NCBI GenBank assembly: GCA_021774625.1
Contig: JAJFIV010000014.1
Span: 1 to 33,696 of the forward strand
From: Alphaproteobacteria bacterium
Lineage (GTDB): Bacteria > Pseudomonadota > Alphaproteobacteria > Sphingomonadales > JAKSBY01
Length of the DNA: 33,696 bases
Reading direction: 5' to 3'
In this document: positions 24,362 to 33,561 of the stretch, piece by piece
How positions within the stretch are numbered: position 1 is the first letter of the stretch
How the letters are laid out: the number at the start of each line of letters is the position of its first letter
Position numbers and translations under genes: made by a program
Notes under the pieces: model-generated
Database searches by the model: none
What the model saw: only the letters and a program-made list of their open reading frames with translations
Told to the model about the DNA's origin: nothing

Positions 24362-24802
24362 TTACTTGGCAGCCTGTTTGGCCTGGGTCTTGACTTCCTC
24401 GACACCGGTATCGACACGGGTCTGAAGCACGTCAAAAACCTGCTGGTTGACTTTCAGGGTCAGTTCGGACAGCTCACGGGCATAATCCCAGCTGCGGGTA
24501 AAAGCGTTCTGCGCCAGTTCGAACTGCTTGGACGCATTGGCTTCCGGCGTTTTGCCAGAGAGAACTTCTCCGGTTACTTCGGAAATATTCGCAACTTCGT
24601 CCTTGACGATTTCGGCCTGACGGGCCGCAACCGCTTTGAAGCCTTCAACCGCGGCACGGTTGGCCTTGGCAAGGGCTTCAACATTCTTCTTGTGAGCTTC
24701 AACCAGCTCGGAAGCGTCAAAATTAGGGGCTTTGAATGCATCCATCAGGGCTGAAAAATCAAAAGCCGGGAAGGTGTTGTCTGTGGTTTTCTTGGTCGTC
24801 AT
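24362..24802 (-). CDS. phaP: Phasin (polyhydroxyalkanoate granule-associated protein)
   Basis: This 146-residue amphipathic helical protein has the phasin_2 pattern: FDFSALMDAFK near the N-terminus, a VEALAKANRAAVEGFKAVAARQAE helix with heptad-like Ala/Val spacing, and a charged C-terminal helix ending TQAKQAAK. Phasins coat PHA granules, so the organism probably makes PHA. The start at 24802 has GGAGAA just upstream; a longer frame to 24853 is not supported. TGC-rich boxes upstream suggest PhaR control. It is a single-gene unit ending at the hairpin at 24304. Confidence 0.9.
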   Translation of the reverse strand: MTTKKTTDNTFPAFDFSALMDAFKAPNFDASELVEAHKKNVEALAKANRAAVEGFKAVAARQAEIVKDEVANISEVTGEVLSGKTPEANASKQFELAQNAFTRSWDYARELSELTLKVNQQVFDVLQTRVDTGVEEVKTQAKQAAK

Positions 24803-24839
24803 TTTTCTTCTCCATTCAGGAAATTCGAGTAATAATATA

Positions 24840-24912
24840 TTGCGCTGCAACATTACCCTCTCATATGCTGCTGCGACTGCGAATTGTCAAGACTTTTTTT
24901 GCTGCGCTGCAA
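24840..24912 (-). promoter_or_regulatory. TGC-rich boxes upstream of phasin, possible PhaR operators
   Basis: Upstream of the phasin start are TTGCGCTGCAA (24840-24850, arms TTGC/GCAA), a TGCTGCTGCGACTGCGAA cluster (about 24865-24883) and GCTGCGCTGCAAAA (24901-24914). PhaR, the PHA-responsive repressor of Alphaproteobacteria, recognises TGC-rich sites at phasin promoters. The assignment follows from this similarity only. Confidence 0.45.
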
Positions 24913-24917
24913 AATAA

Positions 24918-25286
24918 TTATTTGCGGCAGGAAGAAGCTGATGGAGAATAATCAATCACGTAAAGAGCGCCACGACCGGAATGGTCAGATTGATATAAGA
25001 TAGCCTTTCCATCGGGGCTCCAGCGCGGGTATTTTTCGTTATCCGCACCAAAAGTTATTTTTTTCTGATCAGAGCCGTCCGTGCACATCACATAAAGCCC
25101 ATAATCACCATCACAGTTTGAAGTAAAGACAATATGCCCGTTGTTCGGATGCCAGTCGGGATAGCTGTCATCGCCCAGTGTTGTGGTGAGGCGCACTTCT
25201 TCGCCTGCCGCCATATTTTTACGGACGATATCAGCGACCGGAAAATAGGGTGCGCTTCTGATCAGCTTGCCATTACTTGCGGACAT
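24918..25286 (-). CDS. Short WD40-like (PD40/TolB-type) beta-propeller protein
   Basis: This 122-residue protein contains two clear PD40 repeats: YPDWHPNNGHIVFTSNCDG, then YPRWSPDGKAILYQSDHSG, each followed by LYV. Such repeats normally come in sets of six or more, so this is either a fragment or part of a split protein. It has no signal peptide. GGGGG lies 8 nt before the ATG at 25286. It starts 26 nt after the stop of another propeller gene on the same strand, so the two probably form an operon. Function is unknown. Confidence 0.65.
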   Translation of the reverse strand: MSASNGKLIRSAPYFPVADIVRKNMAAGEEVRLTTTLGDDSYPDWHPNNGHIVFTSNCDGDYGLYVMCTDGSDQKKITFGADNEKYPRWSPDGKAILYQSDHSGRGALYVIDYSPSASSCRK

Positions 25287-25312
25287 TTTCCATCCCCCTT
25301 GATAGTCGAATA

Positions 25313-26155
25313 TTACTGTAATTCGAGAATGGCCGAAAGCGCTATGCGTTGAAAGGCCCCATCACCGCGCTTAAAGAGCAGAAAATTGCCGTCTGGAGTG
25401 AAGGCCGGTGACATTTCCCACTCATCGGTATTGGAAACTTGCAGACAAACCGGCGCGGTCCAGCCGCCGTCCCTGCCGAATGACACATAGAGATCTACAT
25501 CTTCTGTTTCAGGATCATACCGGCTGAACACAAGGATGCCGGCGCGGGGCTCATAAGCCATATCATTGTCCGACTGATCTGTATTGAGCGTATCAACGGG
25601 TTCAGCTGCAATTGTGCGCGCAGCAAGATTCGCCCGGTAGATATCAACCATTCGCCGCTCCCCGGCCCGAGCAGAGGCAAAAAGGATCACATCGGGCGCG
25701 ATTTCCACCGCATGTCCATCCCAATAAGGAGACATGAGTGGTTCAATGGGTCTTGGTTTCCGCCAGTCCTCGGTCATCTCGGCATACCAGATATTCTGGC
25801 GGAGGGCTTTACTGCCACTCAGCGCTCTGGTGGAGGTGAAATAGAGACGTCTGCCATTCAGCGAAAGAACCGGTTGGTAATCCGCATATGCATGAGGCGG
25901 AAAAAGGGGCTGCGCCGCTTGCCAGTGCCCCTCTCGACACTTCCTGACTGCAAGGCGGGCACGACCTTCAGACCATTCCGTATAGTAAAATGCGGAATAG
26001 TCGGGGGCGATTGCGAGGCCGTTCACAGAAACAACCTGACCGGAATCCACCAAGTCTAAAAACACCCCTTTGCATGTGTCTGAAGCGAAGGCGGGGGATG
26101 CAGGAAAAAGAGCTGAAACAGACAAAACAAACAGGCAGACCGACCGCAGACACAT
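25313..26155 (-). CDS. Exported WD40-like (PD40) beta-propeller protein
   Basis: This 280-residue protein begins with a Sec-type signal (MCLRSVCLFVLSVSALFPAS, cleavage near AFASD) and carries about four propeller-like repeats, for example NGLAIAPDYSAFYYTEW, QPVLSLNGRRLYFTS, VEIAPDVILFASAR and MSPAFTPDGNFLLFKRG. It probably lies in the periplasm or at the surface. The start at 26155 gives a good signal peptide; the longer frame from 26242 would overlap parC. The ribosome-binding site is weak. It lies 34 nt after the parC stop and may be read with it. No enzyme motif is seen. Confidence 0.75.
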   Translation of the reverse strand: MCLRSVCLFVLSVSALFPASPAFASDTCKGVFLDLVDSGQVVSVNGLAIAPDYSAFYYTEWSEGRARLAVRKCREGHWQAAQPLFPPHAYADYQPVLSLNGRRLYFTSTRALSGSKALRQNIWYAEMTEDWRKPRPIEPLMSPYWDGHAVEIAPDVILFASARAGERRMVDIYRANLAARTIAAEPVDTLNTDQSDNDMAYEPRAGILVFSRYDPETEDVDLYVSFGRDGGWTAPVCLQVSNTDEWEMSPAFTPDGNFLLFKRGDGAFQRIALSAILELQ

Positions 26156-26189
26156 GCAAGCGGTCCGAGAACATTGAGCAACCTTATCC

Positions 26190-28442
26190 TTAGCCAAACT
26201 TATTGTTCCTCGGAAAACCTGTCGGCGGGAGGCGGCCGGCATTGCCGCGCTTGCCTTCCCAGGACAGGAGGTCGGTTTCGGTACGGGTGCGGTTCCCGGC
26301 CCCGCCCATGGTCCAGCTGAGGCCGTTTTCCCTGTTGAAAACCGTCAGATCCGAAAGACCGCCATCCTTATAGCGCTGCAACAGAACCCCCCGGCCCCGC
26401 GTCATGACGGGAAGCTCGGCCAGCGAAAAAATCAATAATTTGCGGTTATCGCCAACCACTGCAACGCTGTCACCCTCGGCAGGGCGGCAAATCGCCGCCC
26501 TTATGCGGCCTGAAACATTCATCACCTGTTTGCCGTTGCGGGTGGCGGCAATGACCTTGTCCGTCTCAACCACAAATCCCTTCCCGTCGGTGGAAGCAAC
26601 AATAAGCTTTGCGCCCGCCTGATAGGGCATCAGGGCGACGACATCATCCCCGGCATCCAGGTCGATCATCAGACGCACCGGTTCGCCATGGCCGCGCCCG
26701 CCCGGCAGCTTGTCCGCCGCAAGAGTGTAAAAACGCCCGTTGGAGGCAAACAGCAGGATTCTGTCCGTGGTCGAGGCATGAAAGCGGAAACGGCCTTCAT
26801 CGCCTTCCTTGAACTTGATGTCTTCGGTCTCGGCCAGATGCCCCTTCATGGCGCGAATCCAGCCCATTTTGGAACAGATGATTGTGACAGGCTCTTTTTC
26901 GATCATCGCTTCCAGGGGAATATTATCGCTCACCGGCGCCTCGCCGAAAAGGGTGCGGCGGCGGCCAAGCGCGGTCTCCTTGCCGAATTTGGTCCTGATA
27001 CCGGCAATTTCCGCCTCGATCCGGTCCCAGCGCAGGATTTCATCCTTCAACAGCGTCTTCAGTTCCTTACCCTCTCTGTTCAGCGCCTTGTGTTCCTTGC
27101 GAAGTTCAATTTCCTCCAATTTGCGCAACGAACGCAGACGCATATTAAGGATGGCTTCCGCCTGCACTTCAGTGAGCTCGAAACGCTCCATCAGCGACTG
27201 TTTGGCATCATCCTCCTCGCGGATAATACGGATCACCTCATCAAGGTTGAGATAGGCGATCAGATAACCGCCCAGCACTTCCAGCCGGTGGTCAATCTTG
27301 CCGAGCCGGTAGCGGGCGCGGCGGATCAGCACCTCCATCCGGTGATCCAGGAAGGCCAGAAGCACGTCCTTCAGCGACATCACCTTCGGCTCCCGCCCCT
27401 TATCGAGCACATTCATATTGAGTGAAATGCGGACTTCCAAGTCCGACATTTTATAAAGACTTTCCATCAGCACATCGGGTTCGACCGTGCGGGCGCGCGG
27501 TTCCAGCACGATGCGCACATCTTCCGTCGATTCATCCCGGATATCGGCAAGGATCGGGGGCTTCCGGTCAGAAATCAGTTCGGCGATTTTTTCGATCAGC
27601 CTGGATTTCTGGACCTGATAGGGGATTTCATGAACAACGATCTGATAGCCGCCGCGCCCGGTCTCTTCCTTCAGCCAGTTGGCACGCAGACGAAAGGCGC
27701 CGCGCCCGGTCTCATAGGCCTCGATAATATTCTGCCTTGGCTCGATAATGGTGCCGCCGGTGGGGAAATCCGGCCCGGTGACAAATTCCGCCAGTTTTTC
27801 CGCTGTCACGAAATCCAGCCGGCCCTTCAGTCTGGCATCCACCAGATGGGACAGCGCCGCGCACAATTCATCCACATTATGCGGCGGAATGCTGGTTGCC
27901 ATGCCGACGGCGATGCCGGTGGCGCCATTGGCAAGAAGATTGGGAAAATTCGCCGGGAAAACCACCGGCTCCCTGTCTTCGCCGTCATAGGTTTCGCGGA
28001 AATCGACGCTGTCTTCATCAAGGCCTTCCATCAGCGCCCCGGCGACCGCGGTCAGGCGCGCTTCCGTATAGCGCATGGCGGCGGCGTTATCGCCATCCAC
28101 GTTGCCGAAATTGCCCTGCCCGTCCACCAGCGGATAGCGGACGGAAAAATCCTGGGCCAGGCGCACCAGGGCGTCATAAACAGACTGATCGCCATGGGGG
28201 TGATATTTACCGATCACATCGCCAACGACGCGGGCGCATTTCTTGAAGCCGGCTTCCGGATCAAGTTTCAACAGCCGCATGGCATAGAGAAGCCGGCGGT
28301 GAACCGGTTTCATGCCATCCCGGACATCCGGCAGCGAGCGCGCCATAATTGTGGAAAGCGCATAGGAAAGGTAGCGTTCCCCAAGGGCGTCGCCAAAGGG
28401 CGTGTCAATAATCTGATCCGCAGGGTCGATATTTATTGTCAT
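26190..28442 (-). CDS. parC: DNA topoisomerase IV subunit A
   Basis: This 750-residue protein is the DNA-cleaving subunit of topoisomerase IV, which unlinks daughter chromosomes. Tyr125 in [11 protein letters not shown] is the cleavage tyrosine. The segment [15 protein letters not shown] is the quinolone-determining region; Gln86 and Asp90 stand where E. coli has Ser80 and Glu84. The C-terminal domain (about 500-750) is a short beta-pinwheel type, which together with length favours ParC over GyrA. It follows recO in the conserved alphaproteobacterial order, separated by 62 nt. Confidence 0.96.
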   Translation of the reverse strand: MTINIDPADQIIDTPFGDALGERYLSYALSTIMARSLPDVRDGMKPVHRRLLYAMRLLKLDPEAGFKKCARVVGDVIGKYHPHGDQSVYDALVRLAQDFSVRYPLVDGQGNFGNVDGDNAAAMRYTEARLTAVAGALMEGLDEDSVDFRETYDGEDREPVVFPANFPNLLANGATGIAVGMATSIPPHNVDELCAALSHLVDARLKGRLDFVTAEKLAEFVTGPDFPTGGTIIEPRQNIIEAYETGRGAFRLRANWLKEETGRGGYQIVVHEIPYQVQKSRLIEKIAELISDRKPPILADIRDESTEDVRIVLEPRARTVEPDVLMESLYKMSDLEVRISLNMNVLDKGREPKVMSLKDVLLAFLDHRMEVLIRRARYRLGKIDHRLEVLGGYLIAYLNLDEVIRIIREEDDAKQSLMERFELTEVQAEAILNMRLRSLRKLEEIELRKEHKALNREGKELKTLLKDEILRWDRIEAEIAGIRTKFGKETALGRRRTLFGEAPVSDNIPLEAMIEKEPVTIICSKMGWIRAMKGHLAETEDIKFKEGDEGRFRFHASTTDRILLFASNGRFYTLAADKLPGGRGHGEPVRLMIDLDAGDDVVALMPYQAGAKLIVASTDGKGFVVETDKVIAATRNGKQVMNVSGRIRAAICRPAEGDSVAVVGDNRKLLIFSLAELPVMTRGRGVLLQRYKDGGLSDLTVFNRENGLSWTMGGAGNRTRTETDLLSWEGKRGNAGRLPPTGFPRNNKFG

Positions 28443-28504
28443 TAGGCGAATATAGCAGGGGCTTTGCGAAAATCCACAATATCTGGTGGCTTCAGGAAAA
28501 GAAA

Positions 28505-29257
28505 TTACGGATCAGGCTTAAGCGCTTCCAGGCAGCCGATAAACCGTTCGCGGGCCTGCGGCATCGCGCCGTTTCCCTTCATCACCAGTACATTATGGCG
28601 CAGAAAATGCCCGGTCAGCGAAAGCCCGGCCAGAATATCCTGCACTGTCACCTCTTCACCTCTTTGCGGCGCCAAAAAGGCGGGCAACCGCAGGAGTTTT
28701 TCACGATATTGTTCTCCCGCTTCCCGGCTGACGGCCCGGCCGGATTTTGGCGATACATAGATCAGGTCTTCAACAACCCCGGTCGCCGCGCAGGCGCTGA
28801 AATCAAGCCCGAACCCCAGTTCCTTCAAAAGCCCCAATTCATAGAGGACCATGCCGCGTCCCCACTGATCGGGCGTGCCGGTTTCTTCACAAAGAAAGTC
28901 CAGATAGGCTCTAAGGCCCTGATAAACAGGCGCATTCTGCTCCCGCTCCGGTAATGAAAGCAGGGTCATGGCGCAAACAGCCGACAAGGCGAGCAGCCGG
29001 GCTTCCTCGCCGTAAACCGCCGCCAGGTGGGTTTTGACTGGTTCGGCCGCAAAACGCCCGAGATTGGTTTCCACCCGGGCGCGCCAGGTGACGGAAATCT
29101 GGTTGCCCGGCTGAAGCACCCCGCGCAACCGCCTTCCAGAGCCACCCGCGACATACCCCCGCGCCCGGCCGTGTCCGGGCGTTATGACATCGAGGATGAC
29201 ATCATTCTCACTATGTTTTCGCGCATCCAGCACAATGGCATTGTCAGACCAGTCCAA
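28505..29257 (-). CDS. recO: DNA repair protein RecO
   Basis: This 250-residue protein of RecFOR recombinational repair loads RecA on SSB-coated DNA. It has an N-terminal OB-fold (about 1-80, beginning [18 protein letters not shown]) and a helical C-terminal domain (about 85-250). The start is taken as TTG at 29257, because family members begin at this point and longer frames overlap era; the Shine-Dalgarno is modest. It follows era by 17 nt, so co-translation is likely. Confidence 0.92.
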   Translation of the reverse strand: MDWSDNAIVLDARKHSENDVILDVITPGHGRARGYVAGGSGRRLRGVLQPGNQISVTWRARVETNLGRFAAEPVKTHLAAVYGEEARLLALSAVCAMTLLSLPEREQNAPVYQGLRAYLDFLCEETGTPDQWGRGMVLYELGLLKELGFGLDFSACAATGVVEDLIYVSPKSGRAVSREAGEQYREKLLRLPAFLAPQRGEEVTVQDILAGLSLTGHFLRHNVLVMKGNGAMPQARERFIGCLEALKPDP

Positions 29258-29274
29258 GAGAATTACCCGTTTTT

Positions 29275-30168
29275 CTATTCCACATAGTCGAGGCCCATGG
29301 CTTTGTAATGGGACCGCTGCTCCGACCATTTTTCGGCGATTTTAACGAACAGGAACAGATGAACCTTACAGCCGAACGTTTCTTCCATTTCCGCCCGGGC
29401 GTCGGCGCCGATGGATTTCAGCATGGCGCCGCCCTTGCCAATGACAATCCCCTTCTGGCTTTTGCGGTCAATATATATGGTCTGATCGATCCGCACGGAG
29501 CCATCCTTTTTTTCATGCCAGGCCTCGGTTTCGACCGTTGAGGCATAGGGCAGTTCCTGATGCAGCTTCAGATAAATCTTTTCACGGGTGATTTCGGAGG
29601 CCATCAGGCGCTGAGTGAGATCGGCAATCTGGTCCGGCGGATAGTGCCACGGTCCTTCCGGCGCTCCGGCGGCAAGATGTGCTTTCAGATCGGGAACGCC
29701 ATCGCCGGTGAGCGCGGAAATCATGAAAATTTCCATAAAGACGCCGGTTTGCTGAATTTTCTGCGCCAAGGCCAGCAGTTTTGGTTTATCGACCAGATCG
29801 ACTTTATTGATGGCTGCGATAACCCGCATTTTGTTTTTCTTCAACGCGTCAATAATCCGTATCGTGCCCTGATCCAGACCCTTTTGCGCATCAATCAGCA
29901 AGACTACCTGATCCGCCCCGTCGGCCCCGGACCACGCCGCCTGCACCATGGCCCGCTCCAGCCGCTTTTTGGGTGTGAAAATCCCCGGCGTATCGATGAA
30001 AACCAGTTGCGCATCACCCGCCATGGCGATCCCGGTGATCCGGGTGCGGGTGGTTTGCACTTTATGGGTGACAATGGCGACCTTCGATCCGACAAGGCTG
30101 TTCAGAAGCGTCGATTTGCCAGCATTGGGCGTCCCGATCAGCGCAATAAATCCGCAGCCTTGGGTCAT
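29275..30168 (-). CDS. era: GTPase Era
   Basis: This 297-residue ribosome-assembly GTPase binds 16S rRNA. G1 is GTPNAGKST (12-20), G3 is DTPG (59-62), and G4 is NKVD (121-124). The C-terminal KH domain (about 200-297) has the GIVIGKGGAMLKSIG motif. Length is normal. It lies 3 nt downstream of rnc, the usual partner, and 17 nt upstream of recO. Confidence 0.97.
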   Translation of the reverse strand: MTQGCGFIALIGTPNAGKSTLLNSLVGSKVAIVTHKVQTTRTRITGIAMAGDAQLVFIDTPGIFTPKKRLERAMVQAAWSGADGADQVVLLIDAQKGLDQGTIRIIDALKKNKMRVIAAINKVDLVDKPKLLALAQKIQQTGVFMEIFMISALTGDGVPDLKAHLAAGAPEGPWHYPPDQIADLTQRLMASEITREKIYLKLHQELPYASTVETEAWHEKKDGSVRIDQTIYIDRKSQKGIVIGKGGAMLKSIGADARAEMEETFGCKVHLFLFVKIAEKWSEQRSHYKAMGLDYVE

Positions 30169-30171
30169 ATT

Positions 30172-30834
30172 TTACTTCTTTTCATCGGTAAGTTTTGCAA
30201 GCAGACACCGGGCTGCCGCCTGTTCCGCCCGTCTTTTGGAACTGTCCGCCGCACTTTCGGCGCCATATCCGGGGATCGAAGCTTCGATAACGAATTTCGG
30301 CGCGTGATCCGTGCCCTTGCGTTCCAGCACCTGATAGAGAGGCGGATCGAGTTTGCGCCCCTGCGCCCATTCCTGCAAGGCGCTTTTGGCGTCCTTGCGC
30401 GGACCGGATTCCTGCTTGAACCGGTCCCGCCAGTATTTCCCGATAAAATGTTTGGCGGCTTTCAGGCCGCCATCCAGATACAGAGCTCCGATAACCGCCT
30501 CCAACACGTCCGCGAGAACGGCCGGCTGGCCCCGCAGATCATCCGCATTCGGTCCATCCTGAACCTTTATGAACTGATCAAGGCCGATTTCCGCACAGAG
30601 TTCGGCCAGAGTTTCCTTGCGAACCAGAGAGGACAGCCTGCGGTTCAGCCTGCCTTCCGTATCACCCGGGTAAAGCGCATAGAGTTTGGCGGAAACGATC
30701 AGGCCCAGAACCCGGTCGCCGAGAAATTCGAGCCGCTGATAATGCCGCGGGCCACCCAGACTCGGATGGGTCAGCGCCTCTTCCAGCAGGGCCGGATCAC
30801 TAAATTGATGATGGAGAATGTCCTTCAGAGACAC
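30172..30834 (-). CDS. rnc: Ribonuclease III
   Basis: This 220-residue double-strand-specific endonuclease processes rRNA and other RNAs. The signature RLEFLGDRVLGL supplies Glu36 and Asp40, and DVLEAVIGALYLDGG supplies Asp109 and Glu112, the Mg ligands. A dsRBD occupies about 150-218. The start is GTG at 30834: TGAGGA lies 5 nt upstream and the GTG follows the lepB stop after one base (TAATGTG), indicating coupling. An in-frame ATG at 30846 would overlap lepB by 11 nt and is less likely. Confidence 0.95.
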   Translation of the reverse strand: MSLKDILHHQFSDPALLEEALTHPSLGGPRHYQRLEFLGDRVLGLIVSAKLYALYPGDTEGRLNRRLSSLVRKETLAELCAEIGLDQFIKVQDGPNADDLRGQPAVLADVLEAVIGALYLDGGLKAAKHFIGKYWRDRFKQESGPRKDAKSALQEWAQGRKLDPPLYQVLERKGTDHAPKFVIEASIPGYGAESAADSSKRRAEQAAARCLLAKLTDEKK

Positions 30835-30835
30835 A

Positions 30836-31699
30836 TTATTCCTCATCGGGCTCATTGGGGCGCAGCGAGTCAAAAAACCGGTTATAGCGCATGGCCTGAA
30901 ACCATTTCCAGGGCTGCCAGAATTTGGCATTGCCATCGGTGGAGAAAAAAAGCATTTCCGCCCGGCCGACCAGATTTTCAAACGGGATATAACCGACGCC
31001 TTCTGACATGGGCCGGCGGCTGTCCAGCGAATTGTCGCGATTATCGCCCATGGCGAAATAGTGGCCATCCGGAATTGTATAAACGCGGGTATTGTCAAAG
31101 CTGTGTCCCGGAACAAGATCCAGCGTCATGTAATTAACGCCGTCGGGCAGCGTTTCCCTGTATTGCGGATAATGGCAGGTGACGATGGCGCCGGAACCGA
31201 TTTTTCGGTATTCCGGCCGGTCCCGGCAGGTTGCATTGGGCGTTTCCTCGAAGGTGAAATCCTCGACCCGTTCCCGCTTCACCGGCACGTCATTGATATA
31301 AACGACGCTGTTGCGCAGTTGAATCCGATCGCCGGGCAATCCAATGACCCTTTTGATATAATCCGTGCGGCCATCGCGCGGCAGTTTAAAAACGATGACA
31401 TCGCCCCGCTTGACATCATTTGCCAGAATTCTCCCGGAAAAAAGTTTGAGACTGCCGGGAAGAGAATGCCGGCTGTAACCATAGGAAAATTTGGAAACAA
31501 ACAGATAGTCGCCAACCATCAGGGTCGGCAGCATGGATTCGGATGGAATATTGAACGGCTCATAGGCAACTGTCCGGATACCGACGGCAAGAATAACCGC
31601 AAAGACAACGGTCTTGATAAATTCCACAAAACCGTCCGATTTTTTCTCACTGGCGCCCGCGTCTTTATCCGGCGCTGACGTTTTGGAAATCTCCGACAA
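30836..31699 (-). CDS. lepB: Signal peptidase I
   Basis: This 287-residue inner-membrane protease removes signal peptides from exported proteins. One membrane segment is at about 28-45. Catalytic Ser55 is in PSESMLPTL and catalytic Lys116 is in DYIKRVIGLPGD; the MGDNRDNSLDSR box follows. The start is TTG at 31699 with AGGAG (31706-31710) 6 nt upstream. It sits between acpS and rnc in the conserved cluster. The many exported proteins in this window would depend on it or on signal peptidase II. Confidence 0.97.
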   Translation of the reverse strand: MSEISKTSAPDKDAGASEKKSDGFVEFIKTVVFAVILAVGIRTVAYEPFNIPSESMLPTLMVGDYLFVSKFSYGYSRHSLPGSLKLFSGRILANDVKRGDVIVFKLPRDGRTDYIKRVIGLPGDRIQLRNSVVYINDVPVKRERVEDFTFEETPNATCRDRPEYRKIGSGAIVTCHYPQYRETLPDGVNYMTLDLVPGHSFDNTRVYTIPDGHYFAMGDNRDNSLDSRRPMSEGVGYIPFENLVGRAEMLFFSTDGNAKFWQPWKWFQAMRYNRFFDSLRPNEPDEE

Positions 31700-31765
31700 A
31701 ATTTTCTCCTTTATTCCACGCTGTTCGCCGCATGAAGCGTTTCCGGCCCTTGTCTGTCAACTGTT

Positions 31766-32182
31766 TTATATTTGAACCAACCCGGCCGGAACCGCTGTGA
31801 TCAGTACAATCGCCTGCGCCCAGGGATAATCGTCGGTAATTGTTAAATTCATCTGAGCGACCATACCCGACGGGGTGATCGCATCCAGCCTGGCAAGGGC
31901 GCCGCCCGTCAGTTGCATGGTTGGTTGTCCCGTCGGCAGATTAATAACGCCCATATCGCGCCAGAAAACGCCGTGGCGGATTCCCGTTCCCAGCGCCTTG
32001 GCGCAGGCTTCCTTCGCGGCGAAGCGTTTGGCGTAGCTTGCCGCCCGGCCGGCCCGGCGCTCCGATTTGGCAATTTCGATTTCGGTATAGGTCCGCTGAA
32101 CAAAGCGCTCGCCAAAACGTTCCAGCGTCTTTTCGATCCGCGAAATATCGATCATATCGTTGCCAAGGCCGATGACATGCAT
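31766..32182 (-). CDS. acpS: Holo-[acyl-carrier-protein] synthase
   Basis: This 138-residue enzyme transfers 4'-phosphopantetheine from CoA to ACP. Mg-binding Asp9 is in [11 protein letters not shown], and Glu58 is in [15 protein letters not shown]. The length is normal. It starts 2 nt after the pdxJ stop and is followed by a 66-nt gap before lepB. Confidence 0.96.
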   Translation of the reverse strand: MHVIGLGNDMIDISRIEKTLERFGERFVQRTYTEIEIAKSERRAGRAASYAKRFAAKEACAKALGTGIRHGVFWRDMGVINLPTGQPTMQLTGGALARLDAITPSGMVAQMNLTITDDYPWAQAIVLITAVPAGLVQI

Positions 32183-32184
32183 AG

Positions 32185-32949
32185 TTACCGTTTCCCGTAT
32201 ACCGATCGCTTGCCTGCAATCTGCGCGCGGCCCTGATCCATCAATTCCCGCATATGCCGGATCGCCGGCGGCAGTCCGACAAAAATGGCTTCCCCTATCA
32301 GGAAATGACCGATATTCAATTCCACGATCTCGGGAATGGCGGCGATATCCATAACGGTATCATAGGAAAGTCCATGCCCGGCATGGATCTCCAGCCCTTT
32401 GGCGCTGCCATATTCCGCCGCATCTGCAATGCGTTTCAATTCTTCGTTACGGGCATCCCCCAAAACATCACAATAGCTGCCGGTATGAAGTTCAACCACG
32501 GCCGCGCCAACATCATACGCGGCGCTGACCTGTTCGATGTCCGGGTCGATAAACAGGCTGACACGGATATTATTGGCGCTGAGCTCCTTTATATAACGGC
32601 GGATATGCTGTTTTGCGCCAACTACATCAAGACCGCCTTCCGTGGTTAGTTCTTCCCGCTTTTCCGGAACAATACAGGCTGCTTTCGGCTTATGGCGGAG
32701 CGCTATTTCCAGCATTTCTGCCGTCGCCGCCATTTCCAGATTCAGCGGCAGGGGGATTTCAACTGCGAGCCGCCGGATATCATGATCGGAAATATGCCGC
32801 CGGTCTTCCCTGAGATGCGCGGTTATGCCGTCGGCGCCTGCCTCCGCCGCCATGCGCGCGGCGCGGACCGGGTCAGGGTGATGGCCGCCACGGGCATTGC
32901 GGATGGTCGCCACATGATCGATATTCACGCCAAGCCGTAATTTTCGCAT
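32185..32949 (-). CDS. pdxJ: Pyridoxine 5'-phosphate synthase
   Basis: This 254-residue TIM-barrel enzyme makes pyridoxine phosphate from 1-deoxyxylulose 5-phosphate and 3-amino-1-hydroxyacetone phosphate, the last ring-forming step of DXP-dependent vitamin B6 synthesis. Typical motifs are [40 protein letters not shown] and [19 protein letters not shown] precedes the ATG at 32949. It lies 12 nt after the DUF2062 gene and 2 nt before acpS. Confidence 0.97.
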   Translation of the reverse strand: MRKLRLGVNIDHVATIRNARGGHHPDPVRAARMAAEAGADGITAHLREDRRHISDHDIRRLAVEIPLPLNLEMAATAEMLEIALRHKPKAACIVPEKREELTTEGGLDVVGAKQHIRRYIKELSANNIRVSLFIDPDIEQVSAAYDVGAAVVELHTGSYCDVLGDARNEELKRIADAAEYGSAKGLEIHAGHGLSYDTVMDIAAIPEIVELNIGHFLIGEAIFVGLPPAIRHMRELMDQGRAQIAGKRSVYGKR

Positions 32950-32961
32950 CCTTTCTTCCTT

Positions 32962-33552
32962 TCAGCCTTTGGGCCGCCGCTCGCCGGCAGCCTCTTTATA
33001 CCCACTTTTCTGTTTCTGCAAAAGCCGCCCCTGACGCCGCCTCTTGTGTCCTTCAATAAAACGGCAGGTCGGCCAGTAAATGACAAAATATACCAGGATT
33101 GCCACTGGCAGGCTGCCGAGGGTCATGGGCAGCAAAACCGGCGACAGGGCTTTCAGTGGATTGGCCACCAGATGGCTGGGAGAAATGATATCCGCCAACA
33201 CCACATCGGTTTCCAGGCCGATCATCAATGCACCGATACGATAAGTCAAAATCCAGATAAAGGGAAAGGTCCAGGGATTGCCAATCAGTGTCCCGATGGC
33301 GGCGGCAACATAATTGCCGCGCACCACCCACGCCACGCCCAGTCCCATCAAGGTATGCAAGCCGATAAAGGGCGTCATCGACACCGCACCGCCGGCGGCA
33401 AAGCCCGCCGCAATGGCGCCCGCGCTGCCCGGCAGCCGCACAATCCTGAGCTGGAAATAGGAAAAAGCCCTGAACCAGCCCATTTTGGGCCAAAAAGAAG
33501 CCTGGATCTTTTCCAGAAAACCGAGTTTTTTTCGTCGGCGAAAGAGCATCAA
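32962..33552 (-). CDS. DUF2062 domain membrane protein
   Basis: This 196-residue protein has the DUF2062 core: AAGFAAGGAVSMTPFIGLHTLMG, then AAIGTLIGNPWTFPFIW, with about three to four hydrophobic segments (about 42-75, 82-115, 145-170) and basic ends. The family's function is unknown. It is the first visible gene of the pdxJ-acpS-lepB-rnc-era-recO-parC cluster. An insertion sequence begins about 10 nt before its start codon, so its native promoter has probably been displaced. Confidence 0.88.
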   Translation of the reverse strand: MMLFRRRKKLGFLEKIQASFWPKMGWFRAFSYFQLRIVRLPGSAGAIAAGFAAGGAVSMTPFIGLHTLMGLGVAWVVRGNYVAAAIGTLIGNPWTFPFIWILTYRIGALMIGLETDVVLADIISPSHLVANPLKALSPVLLPMTLGSLPVAILVYFVIYWPTCRFIEGHKRRRQGRLLQKQKSGYKEAAGERRPKG

Positions 33553-33561
33553 TTTCCCTTA

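Noticed and set aside
30835-31116. Longer rnc reading frame from 31116
   Set aside because: It overlaps most of the lepB 3' end; RNase III homologues start near the GTG at 30834.
29560-31137. 525-codon plus-strand open frame
   Set aside because: It lies antisense to era, rnc and lepB, all with complete catalytic motifs, so it is a shadow of GC-rich codon bias.
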